From Porodaedalea pini (Eukaryota; Basidiomycota; Agaricomycetes; Hymenochaetales; Hymenochaetaceae), in the NCBI GenBank assembly GCA_002794775.1, contig NBAY01000051.1, forward strand, positions 124,001-188,000: a stretch of 64,000 bases of DNA, in the 5' to 3' direction. The notes beneath the pieces are model-generated. The model did not search any database, had not been told where the DNA came from, and saw only the letters and a list, made by a program, of their open reading frames with translations. Positions 11,449-23,554 of this stretch are shown one piece after another. The translations under genes and the position numbers were made by a program. The first letter of the stretch is position 1; every line of letters starts with the position of its first letter.

Positions 11449-12879
11449 ATGTCTCGCGGTGGGTACTCGGCCCTCCCTAACGTTCAGGAGCCTCGGTACT
11501 CCTCAACTGATGACGAGATGGAGATGGCATTTGAATCGGATGAGGAGGATCAAGACACTACACCTCTGACGCAGCGATCTACACATCCAAATCCAACTGT
11601 AGAGACGGCAGGACAGTCACAGGAGCGTACATATGATTTTGAGAGAGAGTACGATCACCCGCCTCCAGGGAGTCCGCCGGCGTCATCTCCAGCTCCTATC
11701 GCGCTCGGAAATTCGAACGGGATCATCCCCACGTCGTCGTCAATTCTCAGGCGAGAGCCAGAAGGGCATAGTGCAAAGCCTTCTTTCTTCCGGAGGGCTG
11801 TAGGTGCTCTGCTGCCTCAGCACTACGCCCGTGTTCCAACATCTGAAGTGGAATTCCGTGGAAGCGGTATCGAGAATGATGGTGTCTTTTCCAACGTTTC
11901 CGCTAGGCCGACCCTGCCGAGGACAGTGCAGGATGAAAATGGCAATGTCCATGTAATGCCAGAGGAGGCTCAGAGTGACGTACCACCTGTACGTCTTGCT
12001 TCACACTAATGGAAATTGTAAGGTCATTTACGGATACTACAATCTTTATAGTCGTACGCTGCTGCTCAGGCGGACTCTGCTCCTCCTTATTGGGAGACAA
12101 CTGTCCATGCGCCCGCTTGTGGAGGCGTAGATGATTTGCTCATAGAAGGCTTGCCCGCTGGAACCATCTTCTCGTTCGCTTGGAACTTCTTGATCTCCAT
12201 ATCATTCCAATTTGTGGGGTTCATGCTCACATACCTCTTGCATACATCTCACGCTGCGAAGTATGGGTCGAGAGCCGGGCTCGGCGTAACGTTGATTCAG
12301 TACGGGTTATTCTCTAGAGCCTCAAACGAATCGGATATTTTCGGAGATGGCACGGATGGCGAAGTTGGGGTGACAACATTGGGCGGACAGGCTACTCGGC
12401 TGGCCCGTCGAGGATTTCAGTCGCTTTCCCCAAGATTTTGGACTACGGCATCCTCTGATCAGGACGATCACACTGTCATGATGGCGAATGGCGTTATGCA
12501 TGACTGGATATCCTTCATTCTTATGACCATCGGTATATCCTAGGCCTTCATGAGGAATTTAAATATTTTTCTGACATGGGTTTGCACAGGATGGATCCTT
12601 CTTCTCTCCTCTATACTCGGTTTTGCTCGCGTTAAGAGATGGGAACGAAGTATTCGAACACCGACTCCCGCTGCTTCGATCACGCCCGAGGCTATGCAGC
12701 GTGACGAGGAAGTGCTCTCACGTCTGCGAGATGTATTTGGCTTTGATGTTATCACCCAGGAGGAAGCTCAAGAAAGGCCGGTGACTACCGATGACCACAA
12801 TCTCGGTCCTAATGCAGCAAACATTGCCTCTCAGGAGGAGAGAATGAGACGCGACTTGCGTGCCATGGGACTTATTTAA
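11449..12879 (+). CDS. Bsd2/Ndfip-type membrane adaptor for the Rsp5/Nedd4 ubiquitin ligase
   Basis: Proteins of this family (NEDD4/Bsd2) sit in Golgi and endosomal membranes and recruit HECT ligases to membrane cargo such as metal transporters. Three exons: 11449-11988, 12052-12532 and 12590-12879. The N-terminal ~180 residues are acidic and Ser/Pro-rich, presumably cytosolic. The family signature follows: SYAAAQ, PPYWETTVHAP, then hydrophobic segments starting FSFAWNFLISISFQFVGF and a TYLLHTSHAAKYGSRAGLG block, then another hydrophobic segment after exon 3 starts (WILLLSSILGFARV). A PPSY motif, the type bound by WW domains, is assembled exactly across intron 1. The promoter carries a MITE. 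The family call is firm; the cargo is unknown. Confidence 0.92.
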
Positions 12880-13306
12880 AAGGACACTTGTATACTGTCG
12901 CTGTTGTGTTGGTTCGTAAGTATACTGTTTACAGCCGCTTCTCACCTTCTCTGCCGATCTGAGTGCTTTACGCTTTGATGCAAGTGTTGTATAGTTCCGT
13001 CGATTTCCTGCTACGTGGACGCCTTTCTTGTATTATCGTCCTCTTTGTGCATTATCTTGTTATTGTTACATTATCATCATCTTAATTTTGACAGTGGTAT
13101 GACATAAATGAATCCCTGCGGCGAGATTGTGATTCTACCCAAATTGCCGGCTTGTTCACTCGCACTAGCATGTTAAACATGTGTTTTTTACTGGATGACC
13201 GGTGCAGCGACTCCCAAATCGGATATTTAATCTAATTTACAACAGTTGTGACACAAAAAAAGCCCTAAGGGAAAAAAAAGTGTCATCATGGGCTCCAAGG
13301 TCTGCC
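12880..13306. other. Intergenic region between convergent genes
   Basis: The 3' flanks of the Bsd2-like gene (+) and the aspartic protease gene (-). AT-rich sequence with no gene recognised. Confidence 0.5.
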
Positions 13307-15175
13307 CTAGTGCAGGACCAGCGTTCCAGTCGCAATTCCAAGTGCCAGTAGCGCGAGCCAACCGCCGAAGTGACCCGGCTGTGATGACATAGCTCCGTTC
13401 TTATTCGCTCCGTCAGAAGGTGAACTCGAATGAGTCGCAGTTGGAGATGCAGCTGTGAGAGACTGGTTGCGCTGCGCGGAGAGTGTGTCAAACTCAGCGT
13501 ACGCCTGATCAGCGTCAGTGATCTGGACGTAGATAGAGCAGCATCAGTTCGAGGAGTTCGTAAGACTCAGACAGTGCCACTCACACTCTGCAACTTGATG
13601 TTTGGCGTTTCTGTCCCTCTCAGAAACGTGCCAAAGTCAAACATGGCGTAAACGTTTCGTAAGAACGAGTCTCCAAGGAGGAAGTCCTGTGGACCTGGAA
13701 CAAAGAAATTATGACTGTGCTTCAAAACAAATTTTGATCACGTACTGTTAGCTGGGTTCATGTCGACCGAAAATCCGGAGAAGCAGATAACAGAACCATT
13801 GCCGTCGTTCGCAGCCTGTACAGTATCGATGGGGTGTACAGGGTATTCCTGGCCACTGGGCACAAAAGAAAAATCGTCAGAACAAAGAATGAAATGGAAT
13901 GCCACTTCAACTTCCAAATGCAATGAGATAATATAATGCTCACCCAAAAACAAAGCTAACATTAATTTTCACATCACAGGGTACCTGATAGAGGCCCACT
14001 TCATCCGCAAAAATGGCACCAGGTATAGAACCATAGATTGCGTCGGCATATACCTTCGGAATCAGTGCCAGTGATGTGCCCGTATCAAGGTCGGCCAACG
14101 TCTGTTCCGGGCCTTGTCCCGGTATGTCCTGGCTCAAGCTAGGTAAAATACAATGTTGAGGTGAGAGGGGCGGCTTGTGCTCTGTAGTTTTCAACTCACA
14201 AAGCACTGTTGCCTGAGATGTTCTTCCCGTTCACGATCATACCATCCATGAGCACAGTCCAGCGGTCCGTAAGGATGACGTTCAGCTGCGGGCTATCGGT
14301 CACATTGGAATGAGAAGACGCAAATTCGCCAATCGTGAATAAGCCACCACTGGTTGAACCCGTCGTCTCAGAGCGAGACAGGGAAACCGTGAAAAACTCC
14401 GAAAGATTCGACTCGTCAAATATGTTTTTCAAAAGCATGCTGCCATCGAATGTCGTTGACGCAAGATCTTGATCAATTTGAGAGAGGCTTGGCCTTTATA
14501 TCGCATCCACATATAAGAAGAGGCCGGTAAGCTTCATTTTGTGTCGACATATCACAAGCACTCACGGGCCTATTCCGAGCAAACCCTTGTCACCGTTGTG
14601 TGTCGCGTTAGATCCAGGGGCAGAAACTGTACCAGTCAAGTATCAAACATTGTCTTTCGCATATCTTTTATTATCAACGTACTGAATGCTTGGTTGGTAG
14701 AAAAGGTGCCAAAAGTGACGTTCCCAATTAGCACAGGGCCTGCGGCAGAAGATGTATCCCTGGTAGCAGCGCAGAAATGGTGATTAATCTTCTGCAAGCA
14801 CGTGTATAGAGCCCCTCAACATACACGTATGTAATAGAGCTTTTCACGCCTGTATCAGTGAAGCTCGTCGTGTCGACTCCAGTGGTATCTAGCCAGAGAT
14901 CCGAACTTCCTGTGTCTAGTTGAACCTAAACAACTCCGTCAAATCACACATTCACCGCAATCATCTACAAAACCGATACTCACGAGGAACCTCTGGCCGG
15001 ATATCGTGAGCTCAACCGCATAAATATCGCTCAGGTTGTTGAGGTTCTGAAAACCAAAGACATTGTCGGAGACTTGGTCTTTACCGCCAGAGCCAGTGAA
15101 CGGGAGTAAAAGCGCCTGTGCGTAGTGGACGAGGCCAGCGCCCGAGAATCCAAGGAAAAGACTTTTAGAGAACAT
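13307..15175 (-). CDS. Pepsin-type (A1) aspartic protease, probably secreted and GPI-anchored
   Basis: Secreted endopeptidase of family A1. Reading from the ATG at 15173-15175, a hydrophobic signal-like N terminus (LVHYAQALLLPF) is followed by an intron and then the first catalytic motif DTGSSDLW (near 14902-14916). The second motif DTGTS is near 14072-14086, so both active-site aspartates are present. The C-terminal lobe shows ICFSGFSVD and the conserved FLLGDSFLRNVYAMFDFG block. The tail is Ser-rich and ends with GWLALLALGIATGTLVLH before the stop at 13307-13309, which resembles a GPI-attachment signal. The gene holds many short introns, not all resolved here. It is bounded by two copies of one MITE family (10765-11359 and 15791-16414), together with the Bsd2-like gene. 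The substrate is unknown. Confidence 0.92.
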
Positions 15176-15788
15176 CGCCCAGCGATGGAAAGTAGAATGA
15201 AACGGGCCGGGTCGAGAGCCGCGAGAAAAGGAGTCGACTAGTCTGATGCATGCCCGCAGGTGCTCCTCTTATGTACAGAATCCGAGAACACAGATCGCGA
15301 ATTCAACCTCAGGTGCTTGGCATCAGCGCTGTTCCAGTCGATTCGCTACGAGCACAGCTGTAGGCGCGCGCTGAACGTTTCTATCATTTTATAAAGATGG
15401 TGGGAGCAATCATATCGGCGAACTTGAAGCGCCTATCGACCTGAGAGACCATTTCGTGCCCTTTTGAAGGAGCCTCGAAGGGCCTTGGACGTCCCGACTA
15501 TGATAGGGTTGACTGATCGTATCTTTGTTGGATCTTCAACCCAACCTCCTCCTGGTCGATGCAGTCTACGTACGTGGCGACAGAGATGGCCTGTGGCAGT
15601 ACATTGGCAATAGAAGGTCGTGAAAGATGGGATAGCCCAGTAAATGCGTTTGAGTGGTAGGCAAGGAAACTTGAGCGGATCTGTGTTCAGACAGTTCAGT
15701 CTCAGAGCATGCTTGTGTATGTAGTAAGTAGTCCACAAAATCGGTTTGCCGGCGGGCCAGTGCCACTGACGGCAGGTCTACTATGTAG
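15176..15788. other. Protease promoter region and spacer
   Basis: Upstream region of the protease gene. The open frames at 15433-15766 (-) carry no motif and appear spurious. No other feature was seen. Confidence 0.45.
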
Positions 15789-15790
15789 TA

Positions 15791-16414
15791 AGGTAGAGGA
15801 AAGTTAAACTCGACAAGCTTGTCACATCAATGTCACAGACTTAAACTTTATTTGACTTCCCCATTAGGAAGGACCCTGGCGGCAAAAATCGTGAGGTTGA
15901 AAAACTTTTTTTTTGGAGGACTGCCGGAATGTCAAAGTGCATTGTAGATACATGCCGGCAGTAGCCATCTCAGCTAAAATCCTCTCATTTAAGACCCTTT
16001 GACCATTGATACTGCCTATTAACCCACTGAGCTTGAGTACCACTCAGTCCTTTGCATTAGTGACATAATAAATTACTATATTTGGAAACTATTTGTCAAA
16101 CGGAGTTAGCCGAGAGCGGCAAAAATCTCAAGGTCAGAATTTTCAAAGTTCGTCAGAATGCTGCTCATTTGATTCTATGATGTTTGGAACAAAAAAGTCT
16201 TTTTCCTAAAATAGCTTGACCAAAACTGCATATTTTTGAAAAATAAAAACATACATCTGTAGCTATCAGGGAGGCCAAGAGAACTATGAGGCCGAAATGT
16301 GAGTTTGTGTCCATTTGAAAAGTTTATTTCGTCATCATTGTGTGTCGCTAGAAAAGGAAAGTGAGATCAGTGCCACGCGCGTCACAGCTTGTTGAGTTTA
16401 ACTTTCCTCTACCT
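15791..16414. mobile_element. MITE, copy 2 of the ~600 bp family, TA flanks
   Basis: Ends read AGGTAGAGGAAAGTTAAACT and its inverted match, flanked by TA (15789-15790 and 16415-16416). The termini and several internal blocks match the element at 10765-11359, but the copies are clearly diverged, so they are not a recent duplication of each other. No coding capacity. It lies about 330 bases upstream of the Hen1 gene. Confidence 0.85.
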
Positions 16415-16745
16415 TACGTGCGTTTCTGATCGACGCCCAGTCCGCGCCTACCGTACGCGTAGTGATGGTAGTCTTGACTGTATATATCTCTCGCCACGAT
16501 GAAGCCACTCTCTACTTAGGACCCTGGAGCAACGTAGATACTAGCTTAAGATCTCGCCTCAAAGACAACTACTGGACTAGGAGCCGGGCGTGACTATTAG
16601 TGATCTAAGCGAGTCCTAAGTCCACCGACAGTAACGGCGCGGGAACCTCAGGCTGCTCTCGCCTCAAAACACATTCCCGTTCGAATTATTGTTTTCATCT
16701 GCGATTAAACATTCAGAAGGACTCGAACTGACTCATACAAGCGTT

Positions 16746-18450
16746 ATGAGTACTAGTCCTTCTCTGCAAGGAGGCGCTGGGGGGGACGAGAAGATCCAAG
16801 GCTCCGTTGCCGCCAATGTACGAGAAACAGCACCGAATGAGATGAGAGTGACGTTCTTTCCGCCGTTGCATGATGCGAGGCGCGCATGGATCCTCTGCAA
16901 GCTGAGGCAGGAGCACGTCAGCTCGGTCAGTACCAGATTCTATTCCACTCCGCGCTTCTCCCTTCCACAAGCGCCCACGCCTCATTTTTTTCATTGCGTG
17001 TCGTTTCCCTCCGTTCCTCATCTACCCGTCTTCCGAGATAACTGATCTTGTGAGATATGCTTGCTACAGGTTCTGGATATCGGATGTGGAGAAGGTTCTC
17101 TCCTGAGCTGCCTTTGTAACCCCCCTGCATTCCTCAATAAGGACAAGTATTCAAAGGAAGAGGAAGACAACCTTACTCCATCCCACTCAAGTGCGTGTGA
17201 CGGCCTTCCAGATCTGCACATCTCGCAGGTTGTTGGCTTAGATGTCTGCAAGCCGGTCCTCGAGGAATGTATAGCCTCGACCGCGCCCCCTACGGACTCA
17301 GATTATCATGGCCTACCGCGGTGGGAGCCGCTGCAAGTGAAGCTTTGGCTCGGCTCTCTCGACGTGTACAATGCAGAATTCGTCGACATGGAATGCATCG
17401 TCTCAACAGAAGTGTAAGCTAATTTTCTTTCTTTCAGATATTCTCTTTTTCTTTTTCCTCTCTTTCTGTCTGCTAAAGCTTGCTACGATCAGGATAGAGC
17501 ACCTCCCTGCATCCATCCTGCCCGCATTCGCGCCGACACTACTTGGTCTGTATCGTCCACGGCTATTGCTCATAACGACGCCAAACTACACCTTCAATGC
17601 ACGCTTCTCTGCGCCTGGAACGGTCGACCCCGTGGGCATCCCAGACCCCACGCAGCGTACAGATAGGGTATTCCGTCACTATGATCATAAGTTCGAGTGG
17701 ACGCCCGCCGAGTTCCGCGCGTGGTGCATAGACGCGGCACGCGAGTGGGGGTACAGTGTGGAGGTAGATGCGATTGGGCTGCCGAATGAACCCGATCCAT
17801 GGGGAAGGGACGCGGAGCTTGGATATGCATCTCAAGTCGCGCTGTTCCGACGGATCGACCACTGGCAAAGTCAGGGACCATCCATCCCGCTATGTGCCGA
17901 AGTAGAGCGCGAACACGAATTGCTGAAGACCCATACTCATACACCTCATCCCCAGGCAGGCGCACCCCAATCACACGAGATAGTACTCGAACTGGTCAAT
18001 AGTTTCATGCAATCTTACTACTTTGACGATGGTTATTCGATCTGGGATTTGTGGGTCGAGACTTCAATTTCCGTTGCTTGCGGAGGTCGCTTGGACGTCC
18101 TGCTTAGTGCTATCGATTCTTCTGCCGATTTGTTCGTATCAAGACCGGAAGGCACGCCCGCAAGAGAATGGAACGTCAGGTTCGCAGGCGAGAAGCATTG
18201 GGAGGCAGTCGAGACAACGAAGAAGACATATTCTTGGAAGACGGAGACACTGCAGAGTTCGTGGAGATATGAAGGGGATGAAGTGCGGTCCGAAGATGCA
18301 TTGGTACTAGACGCATGTTGGAGTTGGCCGCAGGCGCCGCTTGACTGGTCCGGAGATGCGACAATTAGTTCTGTAGAAGATGCGGAGACAGCATGGGGGG
18401 CCACAGATGTCTGGGACACAGAGAAATCTTTGTCGGGAGGCTGGGGCTAG
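16746..18450 (+). CDS. hen1: Hen1-type small RNA 2'-O-methyltransferase
   Basis: Hen1 enzymes add a 2'-O-methyl group to the 3' end of small RNAs, protecting them from uridylation and trimming. Three exons: 16746-16925, 17070-17413 and 17493-18450. Exon 2 opens with the SAM-binding motif VLDIGCGEGSL. The metal-binding signature EVIEH is assembled across intron 2 and followed by LPASILPAF. Exon 3 has PRLLLITTPNYTFN and then FRHYDHKFEWTPAEFRAW, whose His is the expected further metal ligand. The catalytic core is therefore complete. A C-terminal extension of about 200 residues is not recognised. The protein lacks the N-terminal RNA-binding modules of plant HEN1, as expected for the animal/fungal type. 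Family assignment is strong; the natural substrates are not evident from sequence. Confidence 0.92.
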
Positions 18451-18738
18451 ACTAAGAATCGTAGGTCCAAAAAAGCTCGTATAGTAGTTCTATTCTTCAG
18501 ATGTCTTTTGACGCCTGAATATAGGGTTCAGTCATTTGTTCCGTGCGAGCGCCCAATATATTGGGTCCGCAAATCTCCGCGCGCAAAGCTGAATTGTTGC
18601 AAAATGAAATGAATATACTACGGAAAAACCAATAATTCTTTCGTGGCGTCAGTTCAAGGGGGGTATGTGCGCGGGTACAAAACGCGAGAAACACGCGCAA
18701 ACTCACAGAATCCCATGACAGAAAATCAGCTAGCTAGC

Positions 18739-19112
18739 TCATTCCTCGATTAGCGTCCGTTTGGGCGCTTCAAATGCAGAGATGCACGAAAGAGACTTAG
18801 AGTCAATGAAAGAGCACAACAGCAAGATTAAATACGAGTTGGTATGAAGGAGGACGCACCGAGAAGAGGATGTAGCTGTGCCATGTATGTGACCATCCAC
18901 ATGAGGTAGCAGCAAGAAAGCGTGAGGAGGACAGCCGTTCGTATGAGCCTGAAGAGTGCAGAAATAGAATATAGGTCAACCCGGTTTGTAGCAACGAGCG
19001 ACAGGAGGAGAACGCACGTCTGCTGCGGGCCCTTGGGCGTTGCGAGCCAGGTGACGGCCATGAGTCCGAAGACGATGACTAGGACTGCGAGCACGGGGAA
19101 TCCTGAGGCCAT
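18739..19112 (-). CDS. VMA9: V-type proton ATPase subunit e
   Basis: Small membrane subunit of the V0 sector, needed for assembly of the vacuolar proton pump. Three exons (19018-19112, 18860-18948 and 18739-18767) joined by GT-AG introns in phase give about 70 residues. The first exon starts MASGFPVLAVLVIVFGLM, one hydrophobic helix, and ends in ATPKGPQQT. The second is the other helix, ending MVTYMAQLHPLL. The third supplies the short tail APKRTLIEE. Length, two-helix layout and the TPKGPQQT and MAQLHPL stretches are typical of the family. The gene converges on hen1 with 288 bases between stops. Confidence 0.93.
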
Positions 19113-20616
19113 GGCGTTGGGTTGTTAATGATGATGCACTGTAAGGTGCTGGTCGTTGGTCGGTGTGGCGCACGCCGAATGCGCTACGCGTCTCGTTTGT
19201 GACCGAAATGTCTAGATTAGGCAACTTACTTCCTGCAGTCACACTACTTTTCAATGGTCTTTTTCACACTCTCTACTAAGTACATAGTACACCATGCAAA
19301 ACCACTTACTGCGTTAGATATACGAGAGTATGCCTCTTTGGCTAAAGAAATAACAGAGCAGATAAGTATTGCTTTTATTTTTATTTTACCTTCACTAGAC
19401 TTTCGCTGCTTCTTGGCTGTAATTGAAGAGAGTGTTGGAGAGTGAATAAATCAAACATCGTTTGTGACAGAGTGAGACTGTACAGGACAAAGCTGAAGAT
19501 ATTACGGCACCTTCAGAGCTTCGTGGAATCGTGTTCTATTATTGGGGGTCTAAAATTAACATAAATATGTTCTTTGTCTATCATATGCTTTCCAACATAG
19601 TGTACCCGATCTTTACTAGAACCACTCCAACTGAAGTTACCCGAGCTCAGCGTACTCTGTCTAGGTTTCTACCAAGCATTGCTTACATGCGGAGGATGGG
19701 AGATCCGAGTCTCGGATGCGTGCGTTGTGGCCGATCATCCGAATTACGAGGGTTCAACACATGTACACTCGAGCCTGGAGTTCCACTGGACCTTCACGTA
19801 TATGTATCCGAGCAGGAAACGAGCACATTAACAGTACTACTACGATTACTGGCTCTTTGCTGGTTAGGATGTTTTTGACGTCATTCCAAGTCTTGAAGGC
19901 TTGCAGTCTTAATCAGCTTACTGCTCTTCAAGGTTCGACGCCGCGGCGCTCGCGGTGAAAAGAGAACGCCGTCTGCTTCTTGTGGTACTAACAATCCTCT
20001 CACTCTTCCAAGAGGGTTGCATTGAAGGTCCTTCTTTTTCCCAGCTTTATATTTGTGCAGCGCGCAATATAACTACATAGATGATCGGAGAAGTACGCAT
20101 GGTTCAGAAGTCTATGTACTATCAGCTTTACGTTGACGAGATCATTCAGAGCGCCAGAGCAATGTAGGGTGAGTTCTTCCAACCCACGCATCTTCGGGGA
20201 AGCGCCCCACATCGTCATCGCAATAGCGTTGTTCAAGACATGATTGGTTTGGGACGGGAGGTCTCGGGCAGAAGTGTGACTCGCTCGTGGTGCACGGCAG
20301 ACTGCACCCGCAGAGACTTGGAGAGGGCGGGTACCCTCGGCACCCCGCATTTGAGGGCCGATGATCGTCGCGTGAGCAGGTGAGGGGCGATAGCCGCCCG
20401 ATTACGATGCACATTTCCTAATCCGTTCATACATAGAAATATTAATTTATTCAGTCCTGCCTCTTCTGATTGGTCAGGTGCTGCCACATGACCGCTGGTC
20501 TTACCGGTAAGTGATGCGAGCTCGCGTTCTTCAAGAGCCTCCTTTCTCTTCGCGACCACCATCCCATTCCTCTCCTTCTTTACCTCCCCTGCCATCATCC
20601 AGTCAAGAACGCACCC
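19113..20616. other. Intergenic; possible LRR-like fragment on the minus strand
   Basis: No intact gene. At 20000-20350 (-) a frame contains MRGLEELTLHCSGALNDL, which resembles a leucine-rich repeat of the F-box/LRR proteins common elsewhere in this window, but no start, F-box or clean exon structure was found. It may be a decayed copy. The last 100 bases are pyrimidine-rich and probably the core promoter and leader of the bHLH gene. Confidence 0.3.
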
Positions 20617-21814
20617 ATGGCCACCATGCCGCTCCTCACCCCTAGCGAGTCCTATAAATTTCAGTCTGCACTCCTCGACTATTCAAACGGCTCTGCTGCA
20701 CCCGAGTGGGCTATGTACACCAACGACGTGCCCGATGAGTACGCCGAGCGCCGGATGCCTGCGCGGCGAGAGGGCACTGAGCAGCTTGCCAAGGCGACGA
20801 AGGACCTCATATCACTCGATGCCAACCCGCTGCGATGGAATGAGTCTGCGGATCGTGACGTGCTAACTATGGAGCTTCCCGTGACTTTGTCTCTCAATAC
20901 GCCCTTCAGACTACCGGCCGCCTCCTCATATGCTCTCCCTTCACCGCTCCCTCGCTTGTCGTCGCCACTGCAGCATGCGTTTTCCCGCCCGCTTGCATCA
21001 TTGCACAGACCAACGTTGACGGTCTCCCCGAGCCGTACGCTCGACAGCTCCGCAGCGTCGGACTCCCAACAGAGCCTAAGCTCCGTGTCAACAGACCCAA
21101 CACCGCCTCCACCGACTCCACCGACTCTGAAACGTCCATACCCTTCATCATCTGACTTCCCTCGTCTTGCCAGTCCCAGTTACAGTTCTAACGCAACCGC
21201 GTCCTCATCTCGGCCGCAAACTAAGAAGCACCGCGCGTCGCCCCCGCACCAGCAGGGCCCGGTCCTCAACGCAAAGCCGACGCTGCTGACAGCCTCTCAG
21301 AAAAAGGCGAACCACATCCAGTCCGAGCAGAAGCGCCGTGCGAACATCCGGAGGGGGTACGAGGCGCTCTGCGAAACCGTTCCGGCGCTGCGCGAGGCGA
21401 TCCTCATGGAGGAACAGGAGCTTGCTGCGGAGGCGGCCGCTATGGATTCGAAGGGAAAGGGAAAGAAGAAGGGACGCGGGAAGCGTGCTGCAAGTGAGGT
21501 GGGCGAGAAATTGGATGGTCGCGCAGGTCCGCGCAGCGAGAACGTCGTGTTGCAGAAAAGTATGTCTTGTCCTTCGTCCACCCTTCAGAACTGGAAATTT
21601 ATTGTTGGTTGTCTCACAAGCCATCGACTACATTCATGACCTTTTGGAGGAACGCAAGATGCTTCTCGACAGGTTAAATCGCGCTCGCTGCAGGCTTGCA
21701 CCAGGGCACCCTGCTCTTATACCATTACAACGCGACGCACTATGGGAACGCGAATGGTCGGGTGGATTGGGCATCTTAGACGATATTGATTCAGACGACG
21801 AAGACGGGTCATAG
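20617..21814 (+). CDS. Basic helix-loop-helix transcription factor
   Basis: Nuclear DNA-binding protein expected to bind E-box-type sites as a dimer. Two exons, 20617-21559 and 21621-21814, with a 61-base intron inside helix 2. The N-terminal ~220 residues are Ser/Pro-rich and probably disordered. The basic region and helix 1 read KANHIQSEQKRRANIRRGY and EALCETVP; helix 2 reads VLQKTIDYIHDLLEER after splicing. Between them lies an unusually long loop of roughly 60 residues with a Lys/Gly/Arg-rich block (KGKGKKKGRGKR), which may act as a nuclear localisation signal. The acidic tail ends DIDSDDEDGS. Long loops are known in several fungal bHLH groups, but I cannot assign the subfamily. Confidence 0.88.
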
Positions 21815-22966
21815 CCTTCTCTCGGCCTTTTTTTTCTTACTTCAACATCCGATCTGATCCTCTGCTCTTTGCACTTTCCTAGTGATGTTCCGGCACTAAT
21901 GTTTATGCATATGCATATATGATCAAGAGCTTTTTATACCCGTTACTTGCCATCCTTCCGTCCTTGCGCCTTTGAAATATTACTATTAGTGTCGCTCAGT
22001 TATCACCTCTTTGCCCTCTTTACCCTTTTTGTCCTCTTCGTCCTGTACGGTTGCGTCTGCCTTAATAGTGTACCCCTCTCTTCATTCTGGATCTAATGTG
22101 TTATTTCGAAGGCCTGTACTTTTTTTTAAAGGAATTCCGAGCCGGACCAGGCTCATCACCAACATGCTTAAATGTTCTCCCGCGTGGTCCGCCGAGCGAC
22201 AATCGGATCCGAAGCACGTCTGTGTTCGCGAAATGCACATTATATAACATGAATTAATCATTCCTATTGCTTAGCGTACAGTCCGCGTGTGTGCGTCACC
22301 AGGGAAGTGCGATATGATTGCGATGTGATGCGGTAAATGGCGACGGCGACGGTCCGGGACAGTGTGAGAATGGGGATGCTTTTGGGATGTGTTGTAAATG
22401 TGCATTGGGCGAGAGACAAATCAGAAGGGGAAATTGAGAAGATGATGATAACGACTTAAAAAATGGTGCATATTAAGATGCTATATGGCAGACGGGGTTG
22501 AGTGATGAGGCTTGGGATTCGGAAGAGCAGAGCTGGAACGCAAGAAAGGGGAAATGACGTCAATTAGAGGGAGGCAGAATATAGTACAGGGTAATGGTGT
22601 GCTTGTAAACAGAGAACAGAAAAAGATGGGTATCGGAACAGTGAAGAGAAAAAAAAAGCGATGCAAATCTAGTTTTCATCGGGTCAGGTCATCGAGATGT
22701 ACGAAACGGAACGGACAATTGTCAATGAATCTCGTCCTGAGTGCTGTACCTCTCGTTCCCGGGGTCGTCGATTTTCGAAAAGAAAAAAAGGTCGAATGTA
22801 TGCGTGCTGGTGGATAGGGCGGAGGGCTGGACTATGACGTGTCTATTACTGATGATGGAAGCCGCCGGGGCCACGTCAGCCTGAGCCGGAAGTCGCAGTA
22901 ATGGGTCGCGGGTCGCGTAAGCTGAGCCGAGGGGAGCCACGCGCTCGCGCCGGGCACACTCCGTCG
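21815..22966. other. Intergenic region between convergent genes
   Basis: The 3' flanks of the bHLH gene (+) and the Nudix gene (-). Pyrimidine-rich stretches and poly-A runs are present, but no gene, RNA or repeat was recognised. Confidence 0.5.
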
Positions 22967-23554
22967 CTACCGCGGCGGCGCAAGCGACGAAAGCATGAGG
23001 CCCTGCGCGAGCTCGGGTTTCCACTGCAGGCGCTTGATCGCCTCGGCGAAATCGACCCACTCGCGGCGGCGTTCGCGTCGCTCGAGCCAGTCGCTCTCGA
23101 GCGAGAGCGCGTCGAGCTCGTAGAAATGATACGTCGCGCTCGCGCCGGGGATCGTCGTGACGTATTTCGTGATCGTGCCATGCACGCCCGCTGTTCATGG
23201 GGGAGAGAAGCGGCGAAGAGCGTGAGAGGGTGGGGGACGGGCAGAGGAGCAAAGGGTGAGACCTTCTTCCAGAGCTTCGCGCGACGCTGCCGCTTCCAAC
23301 GTCCCGTCACTCGTTTCCCATCCTCCTTTAGGTACTAACGGCGCATATTCGAGGGAGAAAGCAGTCAGCAAGGAGTCCGCAGAAAATTAGATAAAAATAG
23401 GGACAGGGAGGAAAGAAAGATGGGGCAACTTAAGCTACTCACAGACCCAATTATCTGAGTGTTTTCGGCTTGTTACAACTAGAACCTTCCCTGTGGGTCT
23501 AGAGATGGGAATGGCGCAGCAGACGGTGCGAGGTGTTGTTCTTTTCTTGCTCAT
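22967..23554 (-). CDS. Nudix hydrolase, diphosphoinositol polyphosphate phosphohydrolase type
   Basis: Predicted to remove phosphate from diphosphoinositol polyphosphates and/or diadenosine polyphosphates, like yeast Ddp1 and fission-yeast Aps1. Three exons (23443-23554, 23263-23334 and 22967-23190) join in phase to 135 residues, close to the catalytic core length of the group. After splicing the protein shows CCAIPI near the N terminus, WVLPKGGWE and the Nudix box residues REALEEAG assembled across intron 2. The C-terminal half has the EWVDFAEA and LQWKPEL stretches seen in DIPP relatives. The glycine-rich LPKGG start favours DIPP over ADP-ribose pyrophosphatases. Substrate preference cannot be read from the sequence. 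Confidence 0.88.
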
